Source: Lepus europaeus
Taxonomy: Eukaryota; Chordata; Mammalia; Lagomorpha; Leporidae
Length of the DNA stretch: 64,000 nucleotides
Reading direction: 5' to 3'
Assembly (NCBI RefSeq): GCF_033115175.1
Contig: NC_084834.1
Coordinates: 120,648,275-120,712,274 of the forward strand
Below the pieces are notes generated by a model, which had not been told where the DNA came from, did not search any database, and was given only the letters and a program-made list of their open reading frames with translations. The translations under genes were made by a program, and so were the position numbers. Shown in pieces: positions 46,901 to 59,659 of the stretch (positions within the stretch are counted from its first letter, which is position 1; each line of letters begins with the position of its first letter).

Positions 46901-48916
46901 AGGATAATCACATGAGCAAATGACACTAAGACTCCCCTTTGACACATTCACAAGCTACAGGAGTGACAGCTTCAGGCGGGGTTCAGGGCTAAGACAGGTT
47001 ATTGGTCCTCTGGATGTATGGAGTTGGCTTCGTCTGGAGTTTGCTGATGCTAAGTTCTTCTGGCGCTGCTGTGTCTGCATGAAAAAGCAGTGGTAGACGC
47101 AGTGCAAACACAGATTGGGCCCCAACTTCTATGTCTTCTTTCAGACCCACACCCCAAAGTCCTTGTGCTCAAGCAAAAAGCTGTGTTGTGTATGGCACAC
47201 ATCAGGAAGTCCTCCAGTGACTTCCGGGGTGGGGGTTGGCTCTGCTGGCTTTGGTGTATACATTATTTCAAGCAATCTTCCTGCAAAGCTAAGAGTAGAT
47301 TTCATCGTCTTCCTTTCAGCAAGAGAGAACAGAGCAATGTGTGCGAACATGGCCGTCCTCCTTAAGGCTGGTCGGGGAGGATAATGCAATTTTCTTCCAC
47401 CTTGGGTGACCCATGTCTCTAGTAATAAAATATTACCACAACTAAATCTTCATTAACGGAGCCCTGAACCTGATCCCTTTCCAAGTTTCATTATATACCA
47501 TGCAAGAAAACCCAATTCTGAGTTGCATTTCTTAAACTTTTTTTTGTAGGAATCAGAATAGTACTGGTATCAAAATATTTTATCTTTTATTGCACACTAA
47601 CAATTCTATTATGTATTATATGATAATTTTTGCTTAATCCGGTACTTCCTTGGTGATTCTAGTTTAGGAACATCTAGAGAGTGTGTGTATATGCATGTGT
47701 GTGTACAAAAGCTTGTGGAAAATCTGCATTATAAAAAAATCATGCCTAGACTTTGGAATGTTTTGTGCTAAATAAATGTATCTTTTAATCCCATTGTTCC
47801 ATGAATGTTTTGGAGCACCCTGAGTGTGTGTATGTGTGTGAACATTGTGATGATTTAGGGTACGTTCCAGATGGATGTACTTTATGAGGTGCTTTCTCTT
47901 GTTCCCATTTGGCATCTGGGTGTGGACATCCAGGAAGTTCTTTTACAACTCTGGCTGCAGTAGGAGCTAGCAGGGAGTAAAACCCCACCTCTGAATGGGA
48001 AAGGAGCACAGGGCCTCCTTCTGGTGCCCACTCTTCCCTGATGTGTGCCCTCCCCAGCGAGGACTTGGCAGGGCACCTGGGACCTCACCTTCAGGTATGC
48101 CTGACGTTGCAGAGCGTGTCGCAACAGGCGGGCCACAGAGGGTCACAGTCGCTGCCGGAATTCTCACCAAGACAGGGCTTTTCTGACTCGGCTGGAGACA
48201 GAGTTTCTCTTGCTCAGATATTCCGGTGTGATTTTGAAACACTGGTTTTACCGAGGCCGTTCCCACTTAAAGGGGAAAAGAAAAAAATCCTGAAAACACT
48301 CTATGAATAAAAAAAGTCTTTTGACAAAATATGCACACAAATTAATTTTCAGGGCTGATTTTGTCTTTTCACCTGATTATACAAATATTTAAAGAAAGGT
48401 TATCAAGAAAAGACTTGTATTTTCTTCTGTGGCTATAGAATAATACCAAGAAGTTTGGCTTTGTTTTTTTTGGCTCCATGGAATATATGTTTAATGTTCA
48501 TAAAGAGGTTATTTGAGTATGACAAGGCAGTGAAGATAATACTTTTTTTTTCTTGTAGAATGGCTTCTTTTATGGGTACTGAAATATAGGTAACAGATAG
48601 CTGTTTTTAAATAGCTTTTTTAAATTTTGGAGATAAGGGGATTTCATATTAGCCAATGGAGTGGAAGTCATTGATATTCAACTACGTGGTATCCAACTAC
48701 TACTAATAATTTATAATAGCTATAACAGCCAATTTGTAATACTTATACTCATATAAGGCAATTTGTCAGAACCGACTCAATCAGATTTATAATGTTAGCT
48801 TATCTTCCCAACACCCTAGGAGGTAAGTTTTATTTTTCAGATTTTGACAATAAAGAGACTTAGGTACAAGGTACCCGTCACCCAACTGATGTCATGTTGT
48901 AGTTGACCTGAAATTT
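46901..48916. other. Intergenic sequence
   Basis: A diverged mariner-like MITE may lie at about 47700-47822, and a MIR-like piece at about 48740-48880. The remainder is unassigned, with short TG-rich runs near 47678-47703 and 47822-47840. Confidence 0.5.
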
Positions 48917-49248
48917 TTTAAAAAACATTTACTTATTTATGTAGTTGAAAGGCAAAGTTACAGAGCAGGAGTAGAGGTGGGGAGGTGGAGAAACAGAGAA
49001 AGAGAGAGAGATCTTCCATCTGCTGGTGCACTCCCCAAATTGCTGCATCACAGGGCCTGGGCCAGGCTGAAGCCAGGAGCCAGGAGCTTCATCTGGTTCT
49101 CCCACATGGGCGCAGGAGTCCAAACACCTGCGTCATCTGCTGCTTTCCCAGGTTCATTAACGGGGAGCTGGATCAGAGCAGCCAGGACTCAGACTGGATA
49201 CTGGCATCACAGCAGCAGCTTAACCGCTGTGCCACAGTGCCAGCCCCT
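48917..49248 (-). mobile_element. CSINE, antisense
   Basis: Aged target duplication gttgacctgaaattt (48902 on) and gtcgacctgaattt (49249 on). Confidence 0.92.
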
Positions 49249-49262
49249 GTCGACCTGAATTT

Positions 49263-50790
49263 GAAGGAAGTGAATTTGGCCCTACAGTTGTGCTTTTAAC
49301 CATTAGACCACACTGCCTTGTCCAATTTGACTACGAAGAGTATTTTAAAACTCTGCTAACAAAAAAACTTATTTCTTTGGATGTTTTGATCTGTAAGGAA
49401 GGGTACCATTTTCTCATCTCAACTTTCTTTCTTTTTCTTTTTAACATGCTTTTCATTTTTAAGTCTTTCCCTTTTGCCTGTATCCACAAAGATGCCAGTA
49501 GCTCAGGACGGGTGAGGATGGGCTCCTCTCACAGCAGGTGTCTTGTGATTGAATGAATGAGGCTTCATTAAAGGCCTTCGTTTTCCTGTCTTCTACCAAC
49601 AACCCCAAGTGGAGTCAGACGTTTCAAGACCAGCATACAAAGGATTACTATTGCCTTTCTTGCCCTAGCACTCGTCCCCCTGTTCCGGAAGAGGAAGCCA
49701 TATTTCTTAGGGGAAGCCAATCCTTGTGCCGAAGTGGAGCTGCTGCCCTGCTCTTTGCTTGCCCAGAGGAATGATCACCGGAACCTGGCCTGGACTTAGC
49801 TGCTCAGAGCCCTGCTTCCTCTGGTCACAGTGATTGGTTCAGGGCTATGCACGTGACCCAAGCAAGCTTGTGCCTAATTCCTTGCCTCCTCTTTCCAAAG
49901 CCACCCTCCGTGGCCTCGCTTTGTGAGGTTGAGGCTGAGCCCTGTGAACATTTTTCCTTTGCTTGTGAGCAGGCCTTTAAACTTCATCAACAGCAGGCGA
50001 TGGAGTTCCAATAGCAGCTAGAAGATACGTCTCTTTCTGCAATGGTCCCCATGGTAGTTATCATGAATTAGGGTAGGAGCTCAGGGTCTGCACAGCAGGG
50101 TGCCCAGCTGTGTTCTCAGGCCAGGCTCTCTCCATCGGCTGCTTTGCCACAGCCTCAGGTAAGAGTGGGCTGCCTCTACTGACCTGGTGCAGCCCGTCCA
50201 TATCCTAGACCACAGAGCTGCTTCTGCAGCCCACCCCTGTCCTGTGACCGATGTCCCTGGCACCTGCAGGTTTCTGACCCTGTGTTTGCTTCCCCACCCC
50301 CTGCTCAGTCTCATCCTGTTTGAGTCTTCACTTCCTTTATTGTTTTCACAACCTAAGTCTTACCGTTAGTAGTTGCCTTTTGTGCCCTGCTATATCTGAA
50401 CCCATTAGAGTCATTTTATGATCAGTTTTTGTTTTTAGTCACTTTCTTTTAAAAATAAAAGGAAGGGGTAACTTTTAGTAAACAACTTTCTACTGTTCAA
50501 GCATTGTTTATATTTGCCTTTTCACATGACCTGTGTGGTTTCTATGTCAAGACTGAATCCTGGCCAAGATGAAGGTCCAACAGTTTCCTTTCTAAACTTT
50601 TTTTTCACAGATCCTGGAAGGAACAGATGGCCTTTTTCTTCTTGCTGGACCAAGAGCTGTGAGGGTAAGATAAGCTGGAGCTGCTGAGCCATTGTCCTCA
50701 GTGACTGGGAGGCTATTTTCAGTTATAAGAAAGGATGAGGTCATACATGGAGAGAGAAAGATGTGAGACGGATGAAGATGGAGAGAACTG
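49263..50790. other. Intergenic sequence
   Basis: No gene or repeat assigned with confidence. Confidence 0.5.
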
Positions 50791-50794
50791 TGAT

Positions 50795-51175
50795 GACATC
50801 ATCGTTTGAACATGCCCCCCCAACTCATGCAGGAGTCATTCCCCCCTAGTTTTATGTGTATGATATTAAGAGGGTGGAAACCTAATCTGACTATGGTGTT
50901 TAGGGGCGGGGCCTCTGGCAGGTGCTTCAGGTCAGATGAGGTCAGCAGAGTGGAGCCCCACGGTGGGATCCTGATGGCTGTCACAGGAGTGGCAGAGAGA
51001 CCACGCAGACAGAGGCGCACTTGTGTCCCTGCCACGATGTGGTACAGCCAATGCAGCCCTCATAAGAGCCTTTGCCACTCTGTTTTGATTTCCAGCTGCC
51101 AAATCTGTGAGTGTAACAAACCCATTTTCTTTATAAGTAGCCTGCCTCAGGTGTTCTAATTACAGTAGTGAAACA
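50795..51175 (+). mobile_element. ERVL-MaLR-type LTR relic
   Basis: Pattern similar to the 43.9-kb LTR: ggggcggggcctctggcagg, gcagccctcataagagcc, ccagctgccaaatctgtgag, and an end with aacaaacccattttctttataag. Class from memory. Confidence 0.5.
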
Positions 51176-51632
51176 TAATACATAATGAACCAATAATTTC
51201 TTTTTTCAAATCAACAAGTTCAAGTTGTGTTTCTGTCTCTTGATGATGAAAGAGTACTTGCTATGATATGGAGTAGATTTGTCACAGGTGATAGCGACCC
51301 CTTCACTTTTCAATGTTGGCTTTAACAGTACATTTACTTTTTAAAGGATCATTTATTTATTTAGCTTTTCTGTACAATCTTCTACCAGTGCCCTATGCAT
51401 GCTGGCTTCTGTCAGCCCCTTTTTCACAGAAGATGGTGGGGGGTGGGAGCCGCGTCTGTAGAGTCCTCACTGTGATATCTAACTTGGTCTGAGGAATCAG
51501 TGAGGGCCTCCCTTGGCAAGGGGCCACCGGGCTGGTCCCCAAGCAGGTGTTAGCACAGATGTCACAGGGGATATGTTGATCTGATTACCCCACAAGCACT
51601 CCTTAAATGCTCTGATCGTTATGTGCAGAGTA

Positions 51633-51748
51633 CAAGGGGTCTCCAAAAAGTTCATGGAAAAGACATACTATGGAAACTCTATTCATGGATTTCAGTATTT
51701 TTTGCATCATTTAATTTTATTTTTCCACCAACTTTTTGAAGTCCCTTG
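51633..51748. mobile_element. Intact 116-bp mariner MITE with TA flanks
   Basis: Left end caaggggtctccaaaaagtt pairs with the right end aactttttgaagtcccttg as an imperfect terminal inverted repeat. TA lies directly outside each end (51631-51632 and 51749-51750), the target duplication of Tc1/mariner elements. No coding capacity. Confidence 0.88.
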
Positions 51749-51754
51749 TAGTGT

Positions 51755-54610
51755 AGAGGATGCTAGAACTACCAAACTGAATAAACTCCCCTACTTTTAG
51801 GGAGACTTTTAGGCATCCTTTGATGCTTTGGTATCTGGGGCCTCACTGACCCTAAAGGATCTTCTTCCAAGGGTAACTAATTCTTAGAGAGAGGAAGCAG
51901 CTCACCTGTGAACAACCTTTCAAACACAAACCAGGCCTGCTCTCGATCTCTGGTGCCTCCTTTGTCTTACCCTCTGGGCCATGGGCCCGGATCACCCCAG
52001 GGTCAGGTGCAGTCCCTGTACCCCAGAGCCCACTACATGATTCAAACCAGCCCAGCCCAGCCCCTGCCTCCTCCACTCTACTGACAGAAACTAAATCAAA
52101 AGCTTTTGCCCCCAACTTTCCCCTCCCTCTGCCTCCTGACCAAGCCTGGTGCCCCCATGTTGTGGAATGCTGTGACCCCCTCTTGTGAGATCTGGGAGCA
52201 CAACAGCCCTATTTTAATGGTAGTTGTCTCCCCACTTGCTGGCCTTGTGAATCTCAAATATCTATCAATATAATTAGTAGATTTTGACAACTTTCCTTCC
52301 CCTCTTCCCCCCAAACCTCACTAATCCAAACTCCTTGGAAGCAGGCTCCATGCCTGTCTCAGGTACCACCTGTGTCCTCACCAGGGGCGCTCAGTTACTT
52401 TAATGACCTCCGCCCAGGGATTCTCCTCATCGTTCCCTTACTTGTATTAAGATCTTCTTTCCCGACTTCTGCCAACTCCACTCCACCAGGCCCTGACCAC
52501 AGCTTGCCCTGCTCACCTTACGGCCACAGCCTCCGTCTTTCCTTCTTTAAGTCATCGTTCGTGGTCAGTTCAAACCTCACCAGATTTGCCAGGCCCCTGC
52601 AGACGCGCTCAAGTGGGTGTAGACCTTCTACTTCTTTACCTGAGTAGGTTCAACCTCTAATCACACACCTGCTTCTCATTCCGGGTTCTCCGCCCTCCTC
52701 TCGTCTCCCCTCTAGACTGTATCCCCTCGGAGAAAGGAACCATGGGATACACATCTCTGTGCTCGTGGTTCCCAGCCTGGTGCCTGGCGGCTGGAGTTTG
52801 AGAACTGCCGAATGCTAGCGGACGTGGGTGGAATACAGGTTCTTGTCTTCACACAAGAAGGAATTCAGTGTGCATGGGATAAAATAATATTGGGCCATTG
52901 TAAATGGAGATGAAGTAACAGTGTCATCTCTCCTATGTGGTCTAGACGTGTGTGATTGAAGGAAAAAACTAATTCAGACGTGAGACAGAGAGGAGTGGTC
53001 AGCAAGGTGGCGAGGTTTGTGTGGGTAGGGCATCTGCCAGAACAGATGGGCACCGCTCCTGGTGGAATCTGGGAGAGAGTGCCCAGCAGTTCAGACTTGG
53101 GAAGCAAGGTTACGTAGTTTAATGGAGAGAATACACCTGACAGGCCAGGGAGTCATCTCAGGAAAGGGCTGAGAGTGAGGTCTGTATACAGACTGGGGCT
53201 TAGAAGGGCGTGGGGTCCGGTTCTTCCTGCCGTCTCTCTTTCCCTCCCTCCCTCTTCTCCTGCACAAAAGGGTTTGCTGAGCGTGAAATATGTAAAATTC
53301 CTCCTAAGGTTTTAGTACGCAGTGTTATCGGGCTGGGTAGCCCAGCTGGCACTGGGCAGAAGAGATTCCCCTAGGGTGCCCTTCCTTGGGGGAAGGCTGT
53401 GAAGGTTTTATTACCCAATGTTATCAGGCTGGGTAGCCATCTGGAAGAATTGGAACCACCTATAAAGTTACTGGGATATGGGCAGGACTTGGTAGGGTAA
53501 AATACTGGGCTGTTTTCAACGTGTGCATAAGTTGCTTGATTCTTTTCCACAGGTTCTTTGTTTTCCTTAGACCCCTCTCACACAGAAAGGCTAATTTCTA
53601 ATTTCCTGTCCAGGAAATTCATACAAAAATAATGGATTATAAACGCCTGTAGGGCAAGGACTTCTTACTTGTCTTTGTATATCCCGGGAGACCTGTGACA
53701 TGATCTTGCTTATAGGTGATGGATAAATATTGAGTGACGTAGACACAATAAATGTTATTAACAACCCTATTTGGCAGATACAGACACTGAGACTCATAGA
53801 ACTTAATGCTTTCCCCGAGGTCACCAAGTTAGTACCAAGTGGCGGAGTTGGGATTAGTTGTTTTTAGCTCTTGTTTATATTCCTGTGGAACTATGGTCTT
53901 CCTACTTTTTACTTGTTGAATATTATCGTTAGTGGTACATTCAGCCTGTGATTATAGATATATGTTTTTGCAAAAATAAAAAAAATAGAAAAACAAGAAA
54001 GGGAAGGAGAGGAGGAGGGAGGTTATTTTCTTAGAATTGTACCTGTGAAATACATGAAATCTATCCCCTTTATACTAATAATCTTTTTTTAAAAAGCACC
54101 CAGATCCTTTGCCCCCTCTCTCGGGTTTTTCACCTGCCATCGTCACAGAAATTCCTAGATTCCCTGAGTGTTTCTCCTGTGCTAGGGAGATACAGATACT
54201 CTCTCCCCGGCAAGCTCTTGCTCTGTCTTCTGCATATGATTTTGAAGCCCTCTCAGTTTTCCCAAGATCAGAATTGCATCGTGGCCTTCGTTGACAGCAG
54301 ACACTGGACGCGTCTCCTGTGTTGACTGACGAGGAGTGAAGGCCCAGAAGGTCACTGCTGCAGAAGAGGAGTTGGCAGGTGTAAGGACATCAGCATGACG
54401 TTCTCAAGAGTGACAATCATCGTAAGTTGATCTGAATCTATTTTCCCAGAATTTTTACTGGCTTTGTTTCACACGCATCTCTCTCTGCCTTGGCAGTATC
54501 CCCTGAGCTATTAATAAATGATTAAACTGCAATGCAAACCCAAGTGCTAGGATTAACCCTACGGTGGTGTGTTGGGCAGGCTCTAGTCAAGAGGCAGAAA
54601 ATAATTACTT
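51755..54610. other. Intergenic sequence with L2/MIR relics
   Basis: Probable antisense L2 pieces at about 52380-52790 (ctagactgtatcccctcgg) and about 53640-53740, and an antisense MIR at about 53745-53870. No gene recognised. Confidence 0.55.
53745..53870 (-). mobile_element. MIR SINE, antisense
   Basis: cagatacagacactgagac, then ttccccgaggtcaccaagtt and ggcggagttgggattag. Confidence 0.72.
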
Positions 54611-54623
54611 GAAAACAAAACTT

Positions 54624-54958
54624 GGCCAGCACCGCGGCTCACTAGGCTAATCCTCTGCCTGCAGCACCGGTACCCTGGGTTCTAGTCCCGGTTGGGGTGC
54701 CGGATTCTGTCCTGGTTGCTCCTCTTCCAGTCCAGCTCTCTGCTGTGGCCCGGGAAGGCAGTGGAGGATGGCCCAAGTGCTTGGGCCCTGCACCAGCATG
54801 GGAGACCAGGAGGAAGCACCTGGCTCCTGGCTTCAGATCAGTGCAGCGCACCGGCTGTAGTGGCCATTTGGGGGGTGAACCAATAGAAGGAAGACCTTTC
54901 TCTCTGTCTCTCTCTCTCTCACTGTCTAACTCTGCCTGTCAAAAAAAAAAAAGAAAAA
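54624..54958 (+). mobile_element. CSINE with 13-bp target-site duplication
   Basis: gaaaacaaaactt at 54611-54623 and 54959-54971. The copy is complete with a poly-A tail. Confidence 0.96.
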
Positions 54959-55034
54959 GAAAACAAAACTTAATACCAAGAATTGTATTAAATTTGATTA
55001 CCAAGAATTGCCTTAACTAGCACGGCAGAAGAAG

Positions 55035-55374
55035 GGGCCAGCGCCGTGGCATAGACAGTAAAGTCTGCAGTGCCTGCACCCCATATGAATGCTGGTTCGA
55101 GTCCCGGCTGCTCCACTTCCGATCCAGCTCCCTGCTAATGTGCCTGGGAAAGCAGCAGAAGACAGCCCAAGTCCTTGGGCCCCTGCACCCGCGTCAGAGT
55201 CCCAGAAGAAGCTCCTGGCTCCTGACTTCAGACTAGCCCAGTCCCAGCCATTGTGGCCATTTGGGGGAGTGAACCAGCAGACGGAAGACCTCTGTCTCTC
55301 TCTGTCTCTCCTCTTTCTCTCTCTGTAAACCTGCCTTTCAAGTAAAGAAATAAATATTTTATTAAAAAAAGATA
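55035..55374 (+). mobile_element. CSINE with 11-bp target-site duplication
   Basis: ggcagaagaag at 55024-55034 and 55375-55385. Confidence 0.95.
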
Positions 55375-55385
55375 GGCAGAAGAAG

Positions 55386-56190
55386 AGCTCGGAGCATGGA
55401 CATAGCAACTGCAGGAAGCAACACCCACCCGCAGGACTGGGGACGCAAAGGAAAGCAGGTGCAATGATTGCAACGTCAACATTCTGAGAAGGGCCCCTGG
55501 CGCTGGCACGGGGGTCTCTGCAGAAGCTGCTGGGCTGGGCTGCTGTTCCTGGGTTCCAGGAGGGGCCCTGGGGCCTTGAACCTCGGCACCTGAGGCGGGG
55601 CCTTCAGACGGCTGGTGCTGAAGTCCCTGATGAAAAGGTGATGAAGGACACTGTGGCCGGACTCGGCTGCTCTGCACCGCCTGGGCGTGGAAGCGTGGCT
55701 GGGGCGTGGCTCACCGGAGCAGGGAGAAGAGGGGCGTGTTTTCCCTCTCCAGCCCTGCAAGTCTTCCACAGGAACCCCTCCTGGGAGTGTGGGGAGCCTG
55801 GGGTGGTGGCGAGGGTCTGGGTTCTTGTCGCTGATGCAGGACGGAACTGAAGGATGGGCCACAGACAAAAGCCACTGGGAAGAAAGGAATTTTGGGCAGA
55901 ACAAGCGTGTGCCTCGAACAGGCAGGGCACAGGCAGGCTCAGAAGCTGAGCAGCTGCTGTGCCCGGAGGCTGAGGTGGATTTTGTTATCAATGTTTTCCA
56001 ACTCAGGGTGGCTGCCTTAACTCCTGGGAGGGCGTTTATCACGTCCAGGTGGGTCTGTATTGACGCAGGTGCAACCAGGAGAGCTCTAACATACACTGTG
56101 TTTCTTTAGCACGGTAAATTTCCACCCAAGGATGTGATTTTTATCAGTAGGCGGAAGCAGAGGTTCAGGAGCAGTCAAGGCGATCACTTG
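55386..56190. other. GC-rich unassigned sequence
   Basis: More GC-rich than its surroundings, with a 206-codon minus-strand frame (56096-55476) that has no recognisable domain. I find no splice or promoter pattern to support a gene. Confidence 0.5.
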
Positions 56191-56191
56191 A

Positions 56192-56530
56192 GGGGCGGGT
56201 GCTGTGGCGAAATAGGCTAGGCCTCTACCTGCGGCTCCAGCATCCCATGTGAGCGTCGGTTCATATCCTGGCAGCTCCACTTCCCATACAGCTCTCTGCT
56301 ATGGCCTGGGAAAGCAGTAGAAGATGGCCCAAGTCCTTGGGCTCCTGCTCCCATGTGTGAGACCCGGAAGAAGCTCCTGGCTCCTGGCTTCAGATTGGTG
56401 CAGCTCTGGCTGTTGCGGCCATTTGGAGAGTGGACCAGCTGATGAAAGACCTCTCTCTTTGTCTCTTCCTCTCTCAGACTGTAACTCTACCTCTCAAATA
56501 AATAAATAAAAATCTTAAAAAAAAAAAAAA
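56192..56530 (+). mobile_element. CSINE
   Basis: gggcgggtgctgtggcgaaa head, aaataaataaataaaaatc tail with a long A run. Confidence 0.93.
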
Positions 56531-57324
56531 GAAGAAAAAGGATGGCCGCTTGAGCTGGTGAAAACAGTGCTTGCTTATGCCCGGTGTCAGGAGGTAACTG
56601 GGGTGTGGCTCAGCTGTTGATGGAAAGGGCCCTGACATTGTTCAGGTTTGGGTCGCCTGCCAGGGTCAAGTGCTGACCTCTCCTGTCTGGCCAGGCCAGT
56701 GATCTATCCAATCCACGCACTCTCCTTCCGCACTGCCTCAGCAAGGCTACTCATAAGCCCCCTACCCAGCAGAGGCCAGCGCCTGTGTCACAGTCAGGAG
56801 TAGAAGAGTGAGCGCCTGTCCCTGACCTACTGCAGAGCTGTTGTGGATAAATGAGTATTCTGGAGTGCGCTCGATTGGACTGTGTCCTGGGTGGCCTTGG
56901 GCAAGCTACTGAACTTGTCTGTGATTCCTGGTCTGTGGAATGAGGACAATAGCATCACCTGCTTTGTAATTTGTAGTAGGCTCAGCTAACCCTTGCAAAG
57001 CCTCTTCAGTAGCACCTGTCAGGAAGTGCTCAGCAGCCGTCAGAACTTGGACTCTCGCCAGCTCTGCCCGTGCCTGATTTCTTCTCAGCCTGGGCCCCGT
57101 CCACACCCAGAGCCGTGTGCCGCTGGCTCAACTTCCAGGGCTCCCAGCTGTTTTCCTGAGCTTTTCTTCCTATCAGCTAAGCCTCTTCTCTCCCCCTGGA
57201 TCAGAGTGGCTGCTCAACAGCTGGCTATCCTGGCCTTCAGCATCAAACTTAACAGCAATCTGAAGATTCCACACTCCTGGGGAAAAGTCTGCTGAAACCT
57301 GAAGGGTTACACTGCCTTGTAAAC
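56531..57324. other. Intergenic sequence
   Basis: Holds a MIR-like piece at about 56885-57000 (gccttgggcaagctactgaa). The rest is unassigned. Confidence 0.5.
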
Positions 57325-57604
57325 TCCATGCCTGAAATACTCTCATGGGCTTTTCAGCCAGATCCGAATGTCTTAAGGGCTGATTCTGAGGCCAGAGTGC
57401 TGTTTAGGACATCTGCCTTTCTATGAGTCTGCTGTGTATCCCGCTTCCCATGTTGGATCTTTCTCTCCCTTTTTTATTCTATCAGTTAGTATTAGCAGAC
57501 ACTAGTCTTGTTTATGTGATCCCTTTGACTCTTAGACCTATCAGTGTGATCAGTTGTGAACAGAAATTGATCACTTGGACTAGTGAGATGGCACTGGTAC
57601 ATGC
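57325..57604 (-). mobile_element. LINE-1 3' UTR slice, antisense arm of an inverted repeat
   Basis: 280 bases complementary, with few mismatches, to 58638-58917. It has neither the LINE-1 3' end nor a poly-A tail and lacks flanking duplications, so it is an isolated internal slice. The frames starting MSLLCIPLPMLDLSLPFLFY on the plus strand here and on the minus strand at 58819 are the two mirror copies. Confidence 0.88.
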
Positions 57605-58550
57605 AAATGTGAGCATAAGGGTGCCTTATCCTTCCTGGGTCTGGATGAGACAAGTGCATCCCAGGAAGGCGGGCACTTCAGATGGACAGGGAGGGAGAAA
57701 ACATTGCATTGCCAGGCTGGCAAGAGTTCCAGCTCTCCTAGGCCTAACTACCTGCCTGCCCATTCACGCTATATTGCTATGAAGTGTTCACGAGGCAAGT
57801 TGGGTAGGAACCAGAGCATAGCAAAGGGACTTGTGCTAACGTTTAATGGAGGATGCAGCCAGGGTGAGGCTGGAGTGCTACCGCACAAGCACATCTCCAG
57901 ATGGGCTACACGGATTCACTGTGTCTTCAAGCGGTCCATGGTGGGGAAGGAATGAGATGGGCTTACCTGTTGGTTCCTTCCTGCTTTGGGACAGCTGTTG
58001 GGAAGCCCATATCCCCTGCAGCACAGTGTGGAGGCCCTGTGGATTTAGTGCTGGAGCGGCTATGGTGGCTACCATGCAGTGGAGGCCATGCAGCCTCTTA
58101 CCTTCTCCTTGGAAGGAAGAGACCTCAGCAGTGTTAGGAGACAAGGGTGGTGGCAATGGTCCAAGCTTTCCACCAAGCAAGTGGAAGGGGATGGGTGGCA
58201 AAGAGCTAACCTTGGGATGTGCATACCTTGGACAGTAATAGACAGGGAGTAAACCAGAGATGGGAAGTATTTGGAAATACAAATGAAACTGAGGGACATG
58301 GAAACTTCCAGAAGGCAATGTCTGGATCATGGATTTTTAGAGCATTGGAGACAGGGACCTCTGTGAACAACAGGGAACCAGGATGTGGGGAGGCAGCCCT
58401 GCCCTGGATGCCGGAGGCCTGGTCCCAGCTCCCTGTCTTGCCTTAGCTGTGGAATGGCCTTGGATTATTTCTTTATGGATCTGAGTCTCTCTATTTATGA
58501 AATGGAAGATAATGGGAAACAGCTTTTCTCAGTTCTCAGATGTATGTTTA
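57605..58550. other. Spacer between the inverted arms
   Basis: About 950 bases of sequence with a probable MIR at about 58430-58545 (ccttagctgtggaatggcct). I recognise no gene. Confidence 0.5.
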
Positions 58551-58565
58551 AGAGAGATAATTTTG

Positions 58566-59539
58566 CTCAATTGGACTTGCCCCAAATGGTAAAGTTAGAA
58601 ACTTGCCAGGGGATTCCAATTCAATCCCATCAAGGTGGCATGTACCAATGCCGTCTCACTAGTCCAAGTGATCAATTTCTGTTCACAATTGGTCATAATG
58701 ATAGGACTAAGAGTCAAAGGGATCACACAAACAAGACTAGTATCTGCTAATACTAACTGATAGAATAAAAAAGGGAGAGAAAGATCCAACATGGGAAGCG
58801 GGATACACAGCAGACTCATAGAATGGCAGATGTCCTAAACAGCACTCTGGCCTCAGAATCAGCCCTTAAGGCATTCGGATCCAGCTGAAAAGCCCATGAG
58901 AGTATAGCAGGCATGGAAAGCCAAGACACTGTGGAAAAAAAGAAAAAGAAAAAGAAAAAAAAAAAAAACAAAAAAACCTAAATGAAAGATCTCTGCGAGT
59001 GAGATCCCAGTGGAAAGAATGGGGCCATCAAAGAAGGAGGTACATTTCTCTGAAGGGAGGAGAGAACTTCCACTTTGACTATGACCTTGTCTATATATGA
59101 TCAGAGCCAGCAAACTCAAAAGGCCTCCATAGCCTTGGCAACTCATGACAAGAGCCTAGGGTGATTACTGATGCCATAAACAAGAGTGTCAATTTGATAA
59201 GTCAACAACAGGAGTCACTGTGTGCTTACTCCTCATGTAGGATCTCTGTCATTAATATGCTGCACATCGTGATTTAATGCTATAACTAGTACTCAAACAG
59301 TATTTTTCACTTTGTGTTTCTGTGTGGGTGCAAACTGTTGAAAGCTTTACTTAGTATATGCTAAATTGATCTTCTGTATATAAAGATAGTTGAAAATGAA
59401 TCTTGATGTGGATGGAAGAGGAAGGGGAGTGGGAGAGAGGAGGGTTGCAGGTGGGAGGGAAGTTATGGGGGGGAAAAGCCATTGTAATCCATAAGCTGTG
59501 CTTTGGAAATTTATATTCATTAAATAAAAGTTAAAAAAA
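58566..59539 (+). mobile_element. Young 5'-truncated LINE-1 with 15-bp duplication
   Basis: agagagataattttg at 58551-58565 and 59540-59554. The body is the rabbit-type L1 3' UTR ending ttcattaaataaaagtt plus A run. It shares its last part with the copy at 38525-39355 but has only one copy of the module that is duplicated there. Confidence 0.94.
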
Positions 59540-59659
59540 AGAGAGATAATTTTGTATGAGTAATTTACATGGGGAGATTTTTGAAATTTTACTATATAAA
59601 ATTGAGAAATTATAATCAAGAGCATCACTAGACAAAACTTAGTTTTAGCTCAAAATGTG

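Noticed and set aside
55476-56096. 206-codon minus-strand frame in GC-rich sequence
   Set aside because: It has no recognisable domain, promoter or splice context. It is the least repeat-derived of the long frames, so cross-species conservation would be the deciding test.
57423-57782. Frame MSLLCIPLPMLDLSLPFLFY, repeated at 58819-58595 on the other strand
   Set aside because: This looks like a conserved small protein pair but is the antisense of the LINE-1 3' UTR in both arms of the inverted repeat.
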